64,000 nucleotides of DNA from Paenibacillus soyae (GCF_024623455.1 NZ_JANIPJ010000003.1:124001-188000), one strand, 5' to 3'; positions 17,697-26,541 are shown, counted from the stretch's first letter. Numbers and translations: made by a program. The notes: a model not told the origin generated them from the letters alone.

Positions 17697-17747
17697 AGGA
17701 TTTGTCCTCCATCTTGAAAAACCTAATCTTTCTTCTATTCGAAAGAA

Positions 17748-17774
17748 GACAAGGCAGAGTAATTCTACCTTGTC
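17748..17774 (-). terminator. Hairpin between the WXG100 genes and the effector genes
   Basis: Stem GACAAGGYAGA with a 5-base loop, followed on the minus strand by TTCTTTCG. The tract is imperfect, so it could be a leaky terminator or an mRNA-stabilising 3' end that keeps WXG100 levels above effector levels. Confidence 0.5.
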
Positions 17775-17784
17775 CGCATGATTG

Positions 17785-18081
17785 CTATTTCGAACGAAGC
17801 TTAGCCGCCATTTGCTGCTCGGCCTCTTCTTTGATGCTCACGATCTGCTTCATGTTCGCGCTGATCGTCTGCACGCACTCGATCATTTTGTCGAAGCTAG
17901 GCTTCAAGCTGTCGTATTGGTCGACGAATGCCTTCTGGGATTCGCCGTGCCACCACGAGTTGATCGCATGGATCTCGTTCGTGAGCTGCGTAATGACGCC
18001 TTGCGCGCTCTCCGCTTTGCGCTTGATCGACTCAGCGACGCCAAGCGCCTGAGCGGAATCAAATTGAATGTTCGCTGCCAT
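17785..18081 (-). CDS. esxA: WXG100 protein (EsxA-like)
   Basis: 98 residues from the ATG at 18081, which has GGAGGTG at ideal distance (an ATG three codons upstream overlaps that site). Helical hairpin with W44-H45-G46 in the turn (INSWWHGES). This is the WXG100 signature of type VII substrates that dimerise and interact with the last EssC/EccC ATPase domain. The C-terminus ends AEQQMAAKLRSK; a YxxxD/E export signal is not clear. It is the second of two WXG100 genes directly after essC. Confidence 0.88.
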   Translation of the reverse strand: MAANIQFDSAQALGVAESIKRKAESAQGVITQLTNEIHAINSWWHGESQKAFVDQYDSLKPSFDKMIECVQTISANMKQIVSIKEEAEQQMAAKLRSK

Positions 18082-18118
18082 TTGTTTCACCTCCTTTCAA
18101 AGCCGCGGCTCGAAGAAG

Positions 18119-18439
18119 TTATTTCGCCTTCTGCCGCTCTTTCTGCCTCTCCAGCTCGGCGAGCCGGGCGGCTTCGGCGCGTCTGGCCTCCGCTTCGGCC
18201 ACTTCATTCCCCAGGGCTCTCAGCTCGCCGACCAAATCATCCATAAGCGACACCACCGTTTTGAGCTTGCTCGCGATGATGTCCCCGCTCTCCTGAAAGG
18301 TCTTGTTGGCTTTGCCCGTCCAATAGGAATCAGAGCCCGTGATGAGGCTGTGAATATCGCGTTTCAGCTCCGACACGTCTGCCTTGCTGTCGTAGACGGA
18401 TGAAGCCGACCGATGGATTTCATAAGGGCTGACCGACAT
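18119..18439 (-). CDS. Second WXG100-like protein
   Basis: 106 residues with the turn motif W40-T41-G42 (SDSYWTGKANKTF) and a helix-turn-helix hairpin layout. The C-terminal tail is highly charged (RRAEAARLAELERQKERQK). AGGAGG lies before the ATG. The two WXG100 genes are 37 bp apart, so the products could form a heterodimer like EsxA/EsxB or serve as partner to the toxins' helical N-termini. Confidence 0.82.
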   Translation of the reverse strand: MSVSPYEIHRSASSVYDSKADVSELKRDIHSLITGSDSYWTGKANKTFQESGDIIASKLKTVVSLMDDLVGELRALGNEVAEAEARRAEAARLAELERQKERQKAK

Positions 18440-18456
18440 CTAACCAACCTCCTACC

Positions 18457-21400
18457 CTACGATCCGATTAATACTCCCTGTTCCTTCATGATGCCGTATC
18501 GTAATCCGGTATACTTGTTTTTCGTAACCCAGTATCCGTCTCCCGCTTCCGCGATTCTCTCCTGCGTGCCATACGGAAGATTAATATTGTAGAGCCCCTG
18601 ATCCTTCAGCCTGCCGAGCAGCACGCCCGTCTGCTCCTCCCGGATCGCCTTGCCGGGCATGCTCCAGTTCGAGCTCAGCTCGGACGTATTGTCCGCGGCG
18701 AGCACAAGCACGTTCAGGCCCCGCTCCTGCTTCGCAATACGCTCGACGATCTCATGTACGGCGTACATGTCGTTGTTCGTGAATTCACTGAGACTATCGA
18801 AGGCGAAAATAATAGGAGCCCAAGACTGCTGCAGCTCGGCCGTGTCTCCGCCCGAGGAACGGCGGGCGAGCAGCTCCGCCCTCCGGTCCGCTAGCAGCTC
18901 CTTGATCTCCGCCGCGAATCCGTAAGCGTCATCCAGCTGCGCGATATCCGTCACGTACGGCTCGTGCATGATGGAGAACAAGCCCATGCCGGACGAATCG
19001 AGCGCGTACACCCGGGTACCGGGATGCCTGAGGCGAAGCATGTTGATCCAGGATACGAGCAGCGTGCTCTTGCCGGATCCCGCGTCTCCCGCCACCATCA
19101 CGGACGACAGCGTCTTCGGATCCAGAACAATCGGCTGGAGATCGGTATGAGCCAGGCCGATGACCAGCTTCTCGCTCTCCGTCTGGATCTGATCCAGCTT
19201 CACTTCGGCCGGCATCATCGGAATCGGCGTCGCAACGTCCGATTCTCTCTCGGATAGACGCTGGACCAGCTCATCCCACGCGCTTCCGCGAAGCTCCGGC
19301 AGCGCCGTCTGGAACTCTAGCGGCGGGTTGCCTCTCACGAGTCCCCTGCCTGCGAATTTGGAAGGAACCAGCCCTTCCGTTCTACCGACTATCCCGACAT
19401 ATTCCGATACATCCGTCAATTGGAAGCTAATGGCTTGTTTGAAATTCACGGACATTTTATATCGGACAAGCGTCGCGTTCGTCGCGTTGGCTACAAGGAA
19501 AATTCCATACTTGCTGCCTTCCCGGGCTAGCAATATCATCCGGGCTTCCGCATCCTCGTACGTCTCCGATAGAGCGAAGTAGTTATCGACCAGAATGAGA
19601 ATCGCCGGAAGCTCTCTGCCGCCTCTTCTGTAATCGTTCCAGCCTTCGCTGCCCGCTTGCTCGAACAAAGCTTTGCGTTCCTCGATCAAGCGGAAGACAT
19701 AGAGAAGGAATTGCTCAAGCCTCTCCTCCTGCTCCAGGGTCACGACGCCTCCCACATGAGGAAGCTGCTGCAGCGGCTTCAGACTGCCGCCCCCGAAGTC
19801 CAGGATGTAGATATGGACATCGCGAGGCGAATACGCAAGCGCAGCGGATACGCACAACGTCCGCATGAGGACGGTCTTGCCCGTTCCGGAAGCGCCGTAC
19901 ACGAACAGATTGCCTTCGCCGGCGAAGTCGATGCTGAGCACGTCCTGCGTCTGCGCTCTCGGATCGTCAACCAAGCCGACGGGCACGCTGAACAAAGCCT
20001 CCCGCTTCATCCGCTCGCCTAGCACCATCCGGTCCCGCAGCACGTCGTCCATGTACAAGCTCTCCGGCAGCGGCGGAAGCCAAGGTCCCGGAAGCGGCTG
20101 AATGCCGGACTCGGCCGCCGTCTTCTTGATGTGCTGGACCATCGCGGACAATTGGGTAACGGTCTCGTCCTGCGTTATCTTCTCTTCGAAGAGCGGGTAG
20201 ATCTGCTGCTGTCCGCCGTTCAGCGACAGCTTGAAGATGCGCTTCGGCTTGTTTGCGCTTCTCCGCTGTTCGCCGTCCGGGTCGTAGCCGGCGCCGGAGA
20301 ACGTCGATTGGAACAGCTCGAACACCTCGTCGTTCCCTACTTGAATGTATGCGCGTCCCGGCTCCTTGATCAGCGCCGCGTCAGGACGCTTAATGACGTC
20401 CCTGCTGTCCGCCTCGTCCTGCACCTTCAGACAGATTTTGAATTTCGAGTTGCTCCAGATCTGGTCGTCGACGACGCCCGCGGGCTTCTGCGTTGCTAGG
20501 ATTAGATGAACGCCAAGGCTTCGCCCGACGCGCGCCGTACTGACCAGCTCTTTCATGAAATCCGGCTTATCCTGCTTGAGCTCGGCGAATTCGTCGGCGA
20601 TCATGATCAGATGCGGAATGGGCGGCATGCCGCTCTCGCGTCCGCTGTAATAAAGCTTCTGATACTTATCGATATTGTTCACGCCGAATTGCGAGAACAC
20701 CCGCTGGCGTCTGAGCAGCTCGCTCTTAATGGACAGAAGCGCCCGCGTCGTCTGGTTCCCGTCCAGATTCGTGATCGTGCCGACCAGATGCGGCATGCCG
20801 CGGAAGACGTCCGCCATGCCGCCGCCCTTGTAGTCGATCAGGACGAATACGACATCGTGCGGGTGGAAGTGGATCGCCTGCGACACGATGATGCTCTGCA
20901 GCAGCTCGCTCTTGCCCGAGCCCGTCGTGCCGGCGACCAAACCGTGCGGCCCGAAGCCGGTCTCGTGCATATCCAGATGGAACGGCTCGCCGCCGGCCTT
21001 CGCGCCGATCGGGACGCTCATGCCCATATACGTCTTGTTGCGCCGCCAGTGGGACGCAACATCCACCTCGTCCGCCCGCTTGGCCTCTAGCATATCAAGC
21101 AGCGTAATCGAGGACGGCAGGCTGAAGCTCGCCGTCGCGCTCTTGATGCGGAGCGGCGCAAGCTTCCTGGCCGTCTCCTCGAGACGGCCGCCCGACGCTT
21201 GATCCGGCGTGAACAGCGTCTTCTCGCCGGTACGACGATCCGCCTTCTCGCCGCTCTTGCTCTGCAGGTCGACGACGACGTTGCAATTCATCGGAAGATA
21301 GGACTTGTGCGGCGAGACGAAGATCGTCGAGAGGCCGAGGCTTGCCGAGCCTTTGTACAAATATTGGCTGATTCGCTCGTTCTCGAGCAGCGTGGCATCC

Positions 21401-22332
21401 TCGACGACGAAGACGTAATGCGGCAGCGCGGCTCCGCCTTTCGCTCTCATCTCCCGCTCTCTGAACATGTCGTACAGCGCCGACAAGGTCTGATGGGCCA
21501 TCGCCTTGCCGCATAGCAGGAATCTGGCGTGGCCTCCGTCATCCCATAGATGGGGCAGGAATCTCGTCCAGGACCACCGGCCGACCGTCTCTTCCGAAGC
21601 GAGCAGAACGACTCTTACGTCGTCGTATCCGTGATGGGTGACGATCTGAAGCAGCAGCACCTCGAGCAGCTCCGACGCCTTCTCGCTCTCGCCCGCAATG
21701 CCGCAAATTTCGGCTTCGGGCAAATTCACCGTAATGGGCACCTGCGGAATTTTTTCGAATTCGAGCGCAAGCCTCTGAGGCTCCATGAGCAGAGGATCCG
21801 TCTCGAGTATGATCGCCTGCTTCGTATATTGAATCCGCATCTCGAGCGGAGCGCTGCCGAGGCCGAGCCTGAGCGATAAGAAGTCGCGGTGGGAAGGCGT
21901 CTTCTCCCACAGCTTGTTGTCCGTCCGCCCGATGCGCTGCACGCATTCAGCGGGATTCGGATACATCTCGTTCATCGCATGGGTCTGCTGCTCCCGCGCG
22001 ATCGCAAGCTCGCTTCTCGTATCCGCGATGAACTGCGTATATTTCTCCTCGCGCTCCTTCTTCTTCCGCTTGAACTTCCGAATCTGCGTCGCCGCGCTCG
22101 CCAAGGAGCCGATTAACGTCAAGAGCGTCATGGCGATCGAAATGACGACCCACATCGATTTCATCGTGAGCGCGATAATAATCGTAAGAACAAGCATGAC
22201 CGCAGGCGTGACGATAATGCTGAACCAGCTGATCTCCGGCTTCTCGCTAATCGTCGGCGGAGCCGGCACCTCCACCGTTCCCGAAGGAAAGTCGGGAAGG
22301 AACCTGGGCTGTCTGCTGAAATTCGTATGCAA
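18457..22332 (-). CDS. essC: EssC/EccC-type type VII secretion ATPase without FHA domains
   Basis: 1291 residues from a TTG start with GGGGAG upstream. Two membrane helices (about 36-57 and 61-82) are followed by a coiled stretch and three FtsK/SpoIIIE-type ATPase domains. Walker A motifs: GTTGSGKS (468-475), GASGTGKT (813-820), GDAGSGKS (1082-1089). Only the first domain has a full Walker B with acidic pair (HLIMIADEF, D580-E581). The second (ILILVDNY) and third (IIFAFDS) lack the catalytic Glu, as is usual for this family. The tandem FHA domains that normally open Bacillota EssC/YukBA (about 1480 residues) are missing, so the layout is nearer to actinobacterial EccC. It drives substrate export and lies just upstream of the WXG100 genes. 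Confidence 0.93.
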   Translation of the reverse strand: MHTNFSRQPRFLPDFPSGTVEVPAPPTISEKPEISWFSIIVTPAVMLVLTIIIALTMKSMWVVISIAMTLLTLIGSLASAATQIRKFKRKKKEREEKYTQFIADTRSELAIAREQQTHAMNEMYPNPAECVQRIGRTDNKLWEKTPSHRDFLSLRLGLGSAPLEMRIQYTKQAIILETDPLLMEPQRLALEFEKIPQVPITVNLPEAEICGIAGESEKASELLEVLLLQIVTHHGYDDVRVVLLASEETVGRWSWTRFLPHLWDDGGHARFLLCGKAMAHQTLSALYDMFREREMRAKGGAALPHYVFVVEDATLLENERISQYLYKGSASLGLSTIFVSPHKSYLPMNCNVVVDLQSKSGEKADRRTGEKTLFTPDQASGGRLEETARKLAPLRIKSATASFSLPSSITLLDMLEAKRADEVDVASHWRRNKTYMGMSVPIGAKAGGEPFHLDMHETGFGPHGLVAGTTGSGKSELLQSIIVSQAIHFHPHDVVFVLIDYKGGGMADVFRGMPHLVGTITNLDGNQTTRALLSIKSELLRRQRVFSQFGVNNIDKYQKLYYSGRESGMPPIPHLIMIADEFAELKQDKPDFMKELVSTARVGRSLGVHLILATQKPAGVVDDQIWSNSKFKICLKVQDEADSRDVIKRPDAALIKEPGRAYIQVGNDEVFELFQSTFSGAGYDPDGEQRRSANKPKRIFKLSLNGGQQQIYPLFEEKITQDETVTQLSAMVQHIKKTAAESGIQPLPGPWLPPLPESLYMDDVLRDRMVLGERMKREALFSVPVGLVDDPRAQTQDVLSIDFAGEGNLFVYGASGTGKTVLMRTLCVSAALAYSPRDVHIYILDFGGGSLKPLQQLPHVGGVVTLEQEERLEQFLLYVFRLIEERKALFEQAGSEGWNDYRRGGRELPAILILVDNYFALSETYEDAEARMILLAREGSKYGIFLVANATNATLVRYKMSVNFKQAISFQLTDVSEYVGIVGRTEGLVPSKFAGRGLVRGNPPLEFQTALPELRGSAWDELVQRLSERESDVATPIPMMPAEVKLDQIQTESEKLVIGLAHTDLQPIVLDPKTLSSVMVAGDAGSGKSTLLVSWINMLRLRHPGTRVYALDSSGMGLFSIMHEPYVTDIAQLDDAYGFAAEIKELLADRRAELLARRSSGGDTAELQQSWAPIIFAFDSLSEFTNNDMYAVHEIVERIAKQERGLNVLVLAADNTSELSSNWSMPGKAIREEQTGVLLGRLKDQGLYNINLPYGTQERIAEAGDGYWVTKNKYTGLRYGIMKEQGVLIGS

Positions 22333-22348
22333 TGGTTATCTCCCCTCT

Positions 22349-23173
22349 CTAGCCGATCCGGCAGGCCTCTCCGCCGCCGAGCGGCAGCCGGTGCCATTCC
22401 CGTCCGCTGCAGTAATACAAGGCCTGACCGATCAAGTGCAGATAGTCCGCGCTGTCTCCGGAGATCCGGATGCTCCTCAGGCTGACCGGATCCACCCGGT
22501 AGATGCTTCGATTGTTCAGCGCGTTCGAGCAATACACGTATTCCCCGTCCGTATTCAAGCTAGCCGTCTGGATCGCGCCGATCTCGGCCGCGTCGCTTCC
22601 GTCCTTCGCGACGAAAGTCAGCGTGCCGTCCCGGTGATGGTTCGGGAATGCGAGCAGATCTCCGACCTCAATCAGCATATATCCGGTCGCATCCGTCACC
22701 TTCTCATGCCGGGAACCGGACATGTCGCAGGTCTGGATCCCTCTCGGCGTCGCGTAATAAATGCGGTCATTCGAGCATACGTAGCTCCACACCTTATCCT
22801 CGGCCACCGGTTGCTCGCCCTTGCCGTCCAATCGGGAGCGGTACAGACGCTCGCTGCTCTCCTCGATATAATACAGCCACCCGCCTTGAAGCCGCAGCTG
22901 GCAGCACGGCTTGTCGATCAGCAGCTCCTTGCGGTTCGTGCGAAGCTCCAGCCGGTAGACGGCGTGCCGATTCCGCTGATCGCTGTAATACACGGAATCG
23001 CCGTCCGCGTTCATGTCCCAGAGCAAATCATCGGTGAACGTCTCCGCTGCCCAGCGGCCGCTCTCCGCATCCTCCCGCAGCAGCTTCGTGCCGGAGAATT
23101 CCTTGTTATCCATTAGAAGAAGACGGTCTTCTACCCGCAGCACGAGACCGCCGTTCTGAATATTCGCTGTCAT
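22349..23173 (-). CDS. Beta-propeller protein (DUF5050-like)
   Basis: 274 residues made of repeating blades such as GDSVYYSDQRNRHAVYRLE, GGWLYYIEESSERLYRSRL, NDRIYYATPRGIQTCDM and GEYVYCSNALNNRSIYRVD, the pattern of DUF5050 propellers. There is no signal peptide, so it should act on the cytoplasmic side. It sits between the YukD and EssC genes with tight spacing, so it is probably a scaffold or substrate-binding factor of the machine. GAGGAGGGG precedes the ATG. This gene is not part of standard type VII loci that I know. Confidence 0.7.
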   Translation of the reverse strand: MTANIQNGGLVLRVEDRLLLMDNKEFSGTKLLREDAESGRWAAETFTDDLLWDMNADGDSVYYSDQRNRHAVYRLELRTNRKELLIDKPCCQLRLQGGWLYYIEESSERLYRSRLDGKGEQPVAEDKVWSYVCSNDRIYYATPRGIQTCDMSGSRHEKVTDATGYMLIEVGDLLAFPNHHRDGTLTFVAKDGSDAAEIGAIQTASLNTDGEYVYCSNALNNRSIYRVDPVSLRSIRISGDSADYLHLIGQALYYCSGREWHRLPLGGGEACRIG

Positions 23174-23186
23174 CTTGCGCCCCTCC

Positions 23187-23417
23187 TCAGACGAGAGTAA
23201 GCAAAGCGCCTTGCGTGACGCCTTCCTCTTCCAGCGTCCGATCGTAGTTCAGTATGCGGCCGAGCGGCTCGGCCTGAAGCATGACGCCGCGTCCCGCCGG
23301 CGAACCCAGCGCCTCATGCAGGAGCCGGATCAGCTCCTCCGTCGTCACGAAGAGAGGCACCTTCAGGTCGACCGGCTCCCCGCTTCCGAATTGGAACGAC
23401 ACCATGACGTAATCCAT
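23187..23417 (-). CDS. yukD: YukD/EsaB-type ubiquitin-like protein
   Basis: 76 residues with a ubiquitin-like pattern: MVSFQFGSGEPVDLKVPLFV, then a helix TTEELIRLLHEALG, then LNYDRTLEEEGVTQGALLTL. Size and fold pattern match YukD/EsaB, a small cytosolic component of Bacillota type VII systems. There is no terminal di-glycine, so no conjugation is expected. AAAGGAGGGC precedes the ATG. It is placed between the pseudopilin genes and the propeller/essC genes, tying the Tad-like and type VII parts into one unit. Confidence 0.8.
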   Translation of the reverse strand: MDYVMVSFQFGSGEPVDLKVPLFVTTEELIRLLHEALGSPAGRGVMLQAEPLGRILNYDRTLEEEGVTQGALLTLV

Positions 23418-23431
23418 TCCGATGCCCTCCT

Positions 23432-23923
23432 TTAATTTTTCACTGTCAATACGTAAGCGCGTTCCGTTACAAGCTCGTAATCCAGCGCCGGGTTCAGCGA
23501 TTCCGCCGTGCGCATCAGCTTCGTCTTGAATTTGTAATCCGCTTCGGCGCGCACCTCCACTTCCGTCACGCGCCCCTCCGGCCGGTCTTCCTCGTAGAAC
23601 GCGAATTCGACCCGCACCGTGTTGTAGATGCCGTCGTTCGACGTGAAGCTCACCGTATTGCCCGCGGACGAGCCCCGGGAGAGATTCATCACATCCTCGA
23701 GAGCATCGGCAAAATAATCCTTAAACCGCTCCTCGTCGATATCCGCGTTCAAATCGCGGATGCCTTCGAATTCGAGCGCCCGGTCCTTGGCCACCCGGCT
23801 TGCGTTCCGAATCGACGAGTCCATGACGATCTTCTCCCGGTAGACGATCGCCATCTCCACCAAGGGGGTCAGAATGAGAGACGCAAGCAAGACGGCTAGT
23901 ATTCCAATGGCGTACATTCTCAC
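23432..23923 (-). CDS. TadE/TadF-like pseudopilin
   Basis: 163 residues with one N-terminal membrane helix (MYAIGILAVLLASLILTPLV) and an extracytoplasmic domain rich in beta and charged residues (TVSFTSNDGIYNTVRVEFAF). This is the layout of TadE/TadF minor pseudopilins. The start is either GTG at 23923 or ATG at 23917; neither has a strong ribosome binding site. It would be anchored in the membrane and protrude into the wall. It precedes yukD by 14 bp. Confidence 0.6.
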   Translation of the reverse strand: MRMYAIGILAVLLASLILTPLVEMAIVYREKIVMDSSIRNASRVAKDRALEFEGIRDLNADIDEERFKDYFADALEDVMNLSRGSSAGNTVSFTSNDGIYNTVRVEFAFYEEDRPEGRVTEVEVRAEADYKFKTKLMRTAESLNPALDYELVTERAYVLTVKN

Positions 23924-23942
23924 GACCGCTCATCCCATTCCG

Positions 23943-24440
23943 TCAGTTTTCGTAATAAGGCAAATCCTTGTAATGCTTCAGCCCGGTCGTCGTGATCTCG
24001 AAGGAAACCGGGATGTCCCGCGAATATTCCTTGCCCCACAGCTTGACCGACAGCGGATAGACGGCCGCGATCTTCACGTGGATCGGCTCGCCCCGCTGCC
24101 TGTACGGCTTATCCGAGTCATAGGCGTAATCGCTGTAGTCGCTGTCGTCGATGACCGGGATCGCGCTGTCTCCGGAGAAGCTGTAATTGGTGGACTTATG
24201 TACCCAGATCTTAATATCGTCCTTGCGCTTCTTGAAAATCGGCCGCTCCTCCAGAGAATCCTTAATGTCTTCGTACGTCGCGCGAGACACGTAGTTGTCG
24301 GTAGCCGCGACCTGCGAGACGTAATACGTCTCCGACACCAGCGTCAGGTACCAGGGGAAGAAAAACGCCATGTTGGTTAGCAGCACGATGATGATGGATG
24401 ACAGTATCGTGATGAGCGCGGCTTTCGCTATACCCTGCAA
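23943..24440 (-). CDS. Second TadE-like pseudopilin
   Basis: 165 residues from a TTG start (AGAGGTGA upstream). N-terminal helix AALITILSSIIIVLLTNMAF, then a domain with many Tyr, Asp and Ser (DDSDYSDYAYDSDKPYRQRG). Same architecture as the neighbouring 163-residue protein, but low sequence similarity. Probably a minor pilin or a component capping the filament. The TadE assignment rests on architecture and position between the Flp-like pilin and the other pseudopilin. Confidence 0.6.
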   Translation of the reverse strand: MQGIAKAALITILSSIIIVLLTNMAFFFPWYLTLVSETYYVSQVAATDNYVSRATYEDIKDSLEERPIFKKRKDDIKIWVHKSTNYSFSGDSAIPVIDDSDYSDYAYDSDKPYRQRGEPIHVKIAAVYPLSVKLWGKEYSRDIPVSFEITTTGLKHYKDLPYYEN

Positions 24441-24453
24441 GGTTTAATCACCT

Positions 24454-24651
24454 CTAGGTGCCGCTGCTGATGTTCGAATCGATGAGACCGATCAGCTTAT
24501 CCCAAATATCGCCGACCCATTCGCCGATATTTCCGCGCACGACGCCGATGACCAAGCCGATAACCACAATGACCGCCACCGTCGCCGCAATTTGCTTAAT
24601 GCCGAATTCTCCTCTTTCGTCCTTCACGAACGCTTCTACCTGCTTCTTCAT
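24454..24651 (-). CDS. Flp-like (class IVb) pilin subunit
   Basis: 65 residues from the ATG at 24651 (GGAGG ten bases upstream; an ATG three codons earlier overlaps that site). A short charged leader (VEAFVKDERGEFG) is followed by one hydrophobic helix (IAATVAVIVVIGLVIGVV) and a short amphipathic tail. Size and layout fit Flp pilins. The usual processing site, Gly followed by Glu at +5 and often Tyr at +6, is not evident. No TadV/CpaA prepilin peptidase gene is in the window. The protein could therefore remain an unprocessed transmembrane subunit. Confidence 0.6.
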   Translation of the reverse strand: MKKQVEAFVKDERGEFGIKQIAATVAVIVVIGLVIGVVRGNIGEWVGDIWDKLIGLIDSNISSGT

Positions 24652-24679
24652 CCTTCTCATTCCTCCATCGTCTATTAAT

Positions 24680-25561
24680 CTATTGGAATAATTTCATCGA
24701 GCCCATAATCGTAAACAAATAATAGATCGCGATATAGACGCCCAGCACCACGATCAGCACCATCTGAATGCGCGCGTTCGACCGCTCCCGCTGCGTTAGC
24801 TCGTCCTCGAGCGTCTTCACGCGGAAGCTGTCCAGCTCATTCTTCAGATAGGCCATCTGGGACACGTTGTCGTAGCCCTTCAGCCTCGTCTCCATAATGT
24901 CGCAGAACTTGATCACATAATGCAGCGGCACCCGCTTCTTCAGCTTCTTCAGCGCGTATTCCTCGCCGAAGTCGATATTGTCGAGCATGACGCCGAGCTC
25001 CTCCCCGATATCCGGGTTGGCGTTCGGCAGGTAGTCCTTGATCACGTCGGCCAAGTGGATATTCACCGACTTGGAGTATTGGTAGTAGACCATGCTGTAG
25101 AAAGCGGGGAAGTCGACGGCAATGTTTTTGTTCTTCTTGTCGATCCGCTTCTCGAGCTCATCCACCGGATACAGCCAGCCCAAAATAATGAAGATGGCTG
25201 TCGCGCAGCCCAGCAGAATGTTCGCCTGCAGCATGAGCAGCGTCAGCAGCACCGCGGCGCCCGCGTACAGCACCTGCTCTACCCGGATCTCCTCCGGCTT
25301 CGTCGTCATATCCAGCCGGTCGAGCATCTTCTTCAGCCTCGCCCGCTCTCCCGTGCCAAGCAGGTATTTGCCGTATTTAGTCGCCATTCCCTGCTTCCAC
25401 ACCCGATACTTCTGCCGCGATGCTTCCTTCTTGCGCTCCTTCAGGAACATCCTTGCCCGCTTCTTCTGATTCCGGCTTACCGGCTTGATCAGAGGGAGCA
25501 GCAGCACCTTCACGATATACAGGATAGCGGCCATCGCCACCAGCTTCGATAGGAATATCAT
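24680..25561 (-). CDS. tadC: TadC-like inner-membrane platform protein (GspF family)
   Basis: 293 residues: an N-terminal membrane helix, a basic cytosolic linker, a pair of helices at about 100-135 (VLYAGAAVLLTLLMLQANIL), a helical T2SSF-type domain (DFPAFYSMVYYQYSKSVNIH, then VIKDYLPNANPDI), and a C-terminal helix (MVLIVVLGVYIAIYYLFTIM). The TadB/TadC pair forms the membrane base on which the ATPase works. The start overlaps the stop of tadB by 4 bp, so translation is coupled. Confidence 0.75.
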   Translation of the reverse strand: MIFLSKLVAMAAILYIVKVLLLPLIKPVSRNQKKRARMFLKERKKEASRQKYRVWKQGMATKYGKYLLGTGERARLKKMLDRLDMTTKPEEIRVEQVLYAGAAVLLTLLMLQANILLGCATAIFIILGWLYPVDELEKRIDKKNKNIAVDFPAFYSMVYYQYSKSVNIHLADVIKDYLPNANPDIGEELGVMLDNIDFGEEYALKKLKKRVPLHYVIKFCDIMETRLKGYDNVSQMAYLKNELDSFRVKTLEDELTQRERSNARIQMVLIVVLGVYIAIYYLFTIMGSMKLFQ

Positions 25562-26541
25562 TTGGACGCGCCTCCCGTCCCGAGGTTGCCCTGCAGCACC
25601 TGCGTCCTCGCGAAGCTTAAGCAGATGATGCTGATCAGCGACGTATTAATGACCTTCCCTGCATTCGTATGCAGCATGAACGCCCGGAAGTCCTCCACCG
25701 TCAGAGCATACAGGAAAAACAAGAGGATGATGGCCGTCTTCAGCAGGAAATCCCGGTTCATTTTGCGGAAGATCCGGTCCTTCTTGTTGTTCAGCTCGCG
25801 AAGCACCGCGTTCTCGTCGACAATGTCGAGGAAGATGTCCGCCATCCCCTTGCGTTCGTTGTATTCGAACACGATCGCCTTCTTCGCGAAGTTGTCGAAC
25901 TTCGGACCGAGCTGGCGGTTCAACAGCATAATAGCTTGCTTGAACGAATATCCGTTGCTCTCGCAGTTGTCGATGAACTGCTGGAAGTACGGCCGGATGT
26001 TCGGACTAATATATTCGTCGCTCTCCATCACCTTCTTGATCGCGACGAGCACGCCTTCGCGGGCGAGCGGACAGATGATGTCCTCCGCGTCCATGATGCT
26101 CTCGAGTTTCTCCGCCTTGATCGACCGGGACTGCATGACGAAGAAGGTGAGCATGAAGACGAAGATCGAGATCGTAATGACGACGGACAGCGAGACGCTC
26201 TTCAGCAGCACGACGATGATCAGCGTTATGACCGCAAACAGGATGCAGAGCAGCGAAGTGAAGCTCTCCAGCGTGAAGGGCATGTTGAAGTCGAGGATGA
26301 GCCCTTCGACCAGCCGATTGTACTTCGCGTAGATGTTCTCCTTCTGGATGACGATCCGCTCGCGCTTGATCCGGTCTACGTACCGCTTCGTATTGTACCG
26401 GCCGAGATGCTCGGCCAGCGTGTCGGCAATGTCCAGGATGAACCGGGCGGAGCCTCCGAAGAAACGGATATTGAACATGACGTTCACAACAATGAAGGCG
26501 GCGGCGCCAAGCAGCAGACTAATAACTAAAGTCGTATTCAT
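25558..26541 (-). CDS. tadB: TadB-like inner-membrane platform protein (GspF family)
   Basis: 327 residues from the ATG at 26541 (AGGTG upstream), overlapping the end of tadA by 23 bp. An N-terminal helix TLVISLLLGAAAFIVVNVMF is followed by two adjacent helices (SFTSLLCILFAVITLIIVVL and VITISIFVFMLTFFVM), a GspF-type helical domain and a C-terminal helix (LKTAIILLFFLYALTVEDFR). Together with TadC it would form the membrane platform for the TadA ATPase. Confidence 0.75.
   Translation of the reverse strand: MNTTLVISLLLGAAAFIVVNVMFNIRFFGGSARFILDIADTLAEHLGRYNTKRYVDRIKRERIVIQKENIYAKYNRLVEGLILDFNMPFTLESFTSLLCILFAVITLIIVVLLKSVSLSVVITISIFVFMLTFFVMQSRSIKAEKLESIMDAEDIICPLAREGVLVAIKKVMESDEYISPNIRPYFQQFIDNCESNGYSFKQAIMLLNRQLGPKFDNFAKKAIVFEYNERKGMADIFLDIVDENAVLRELNNKKDRIFRKMNRDFLLKTAIILLFFLYALTVEDFRAFMLHTNAGKVINTSLISIICLSFARTQVLQGNLGTGGASK

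Noticed and set aside
21914..23116. Plus-strand 400-codon frame opposite essC and the propeller gene
   Set aside because: Crosses a gene boundary on the other strand and has no recognisable motif; the minus-strand genes have clear domains and ribosome binding sites.
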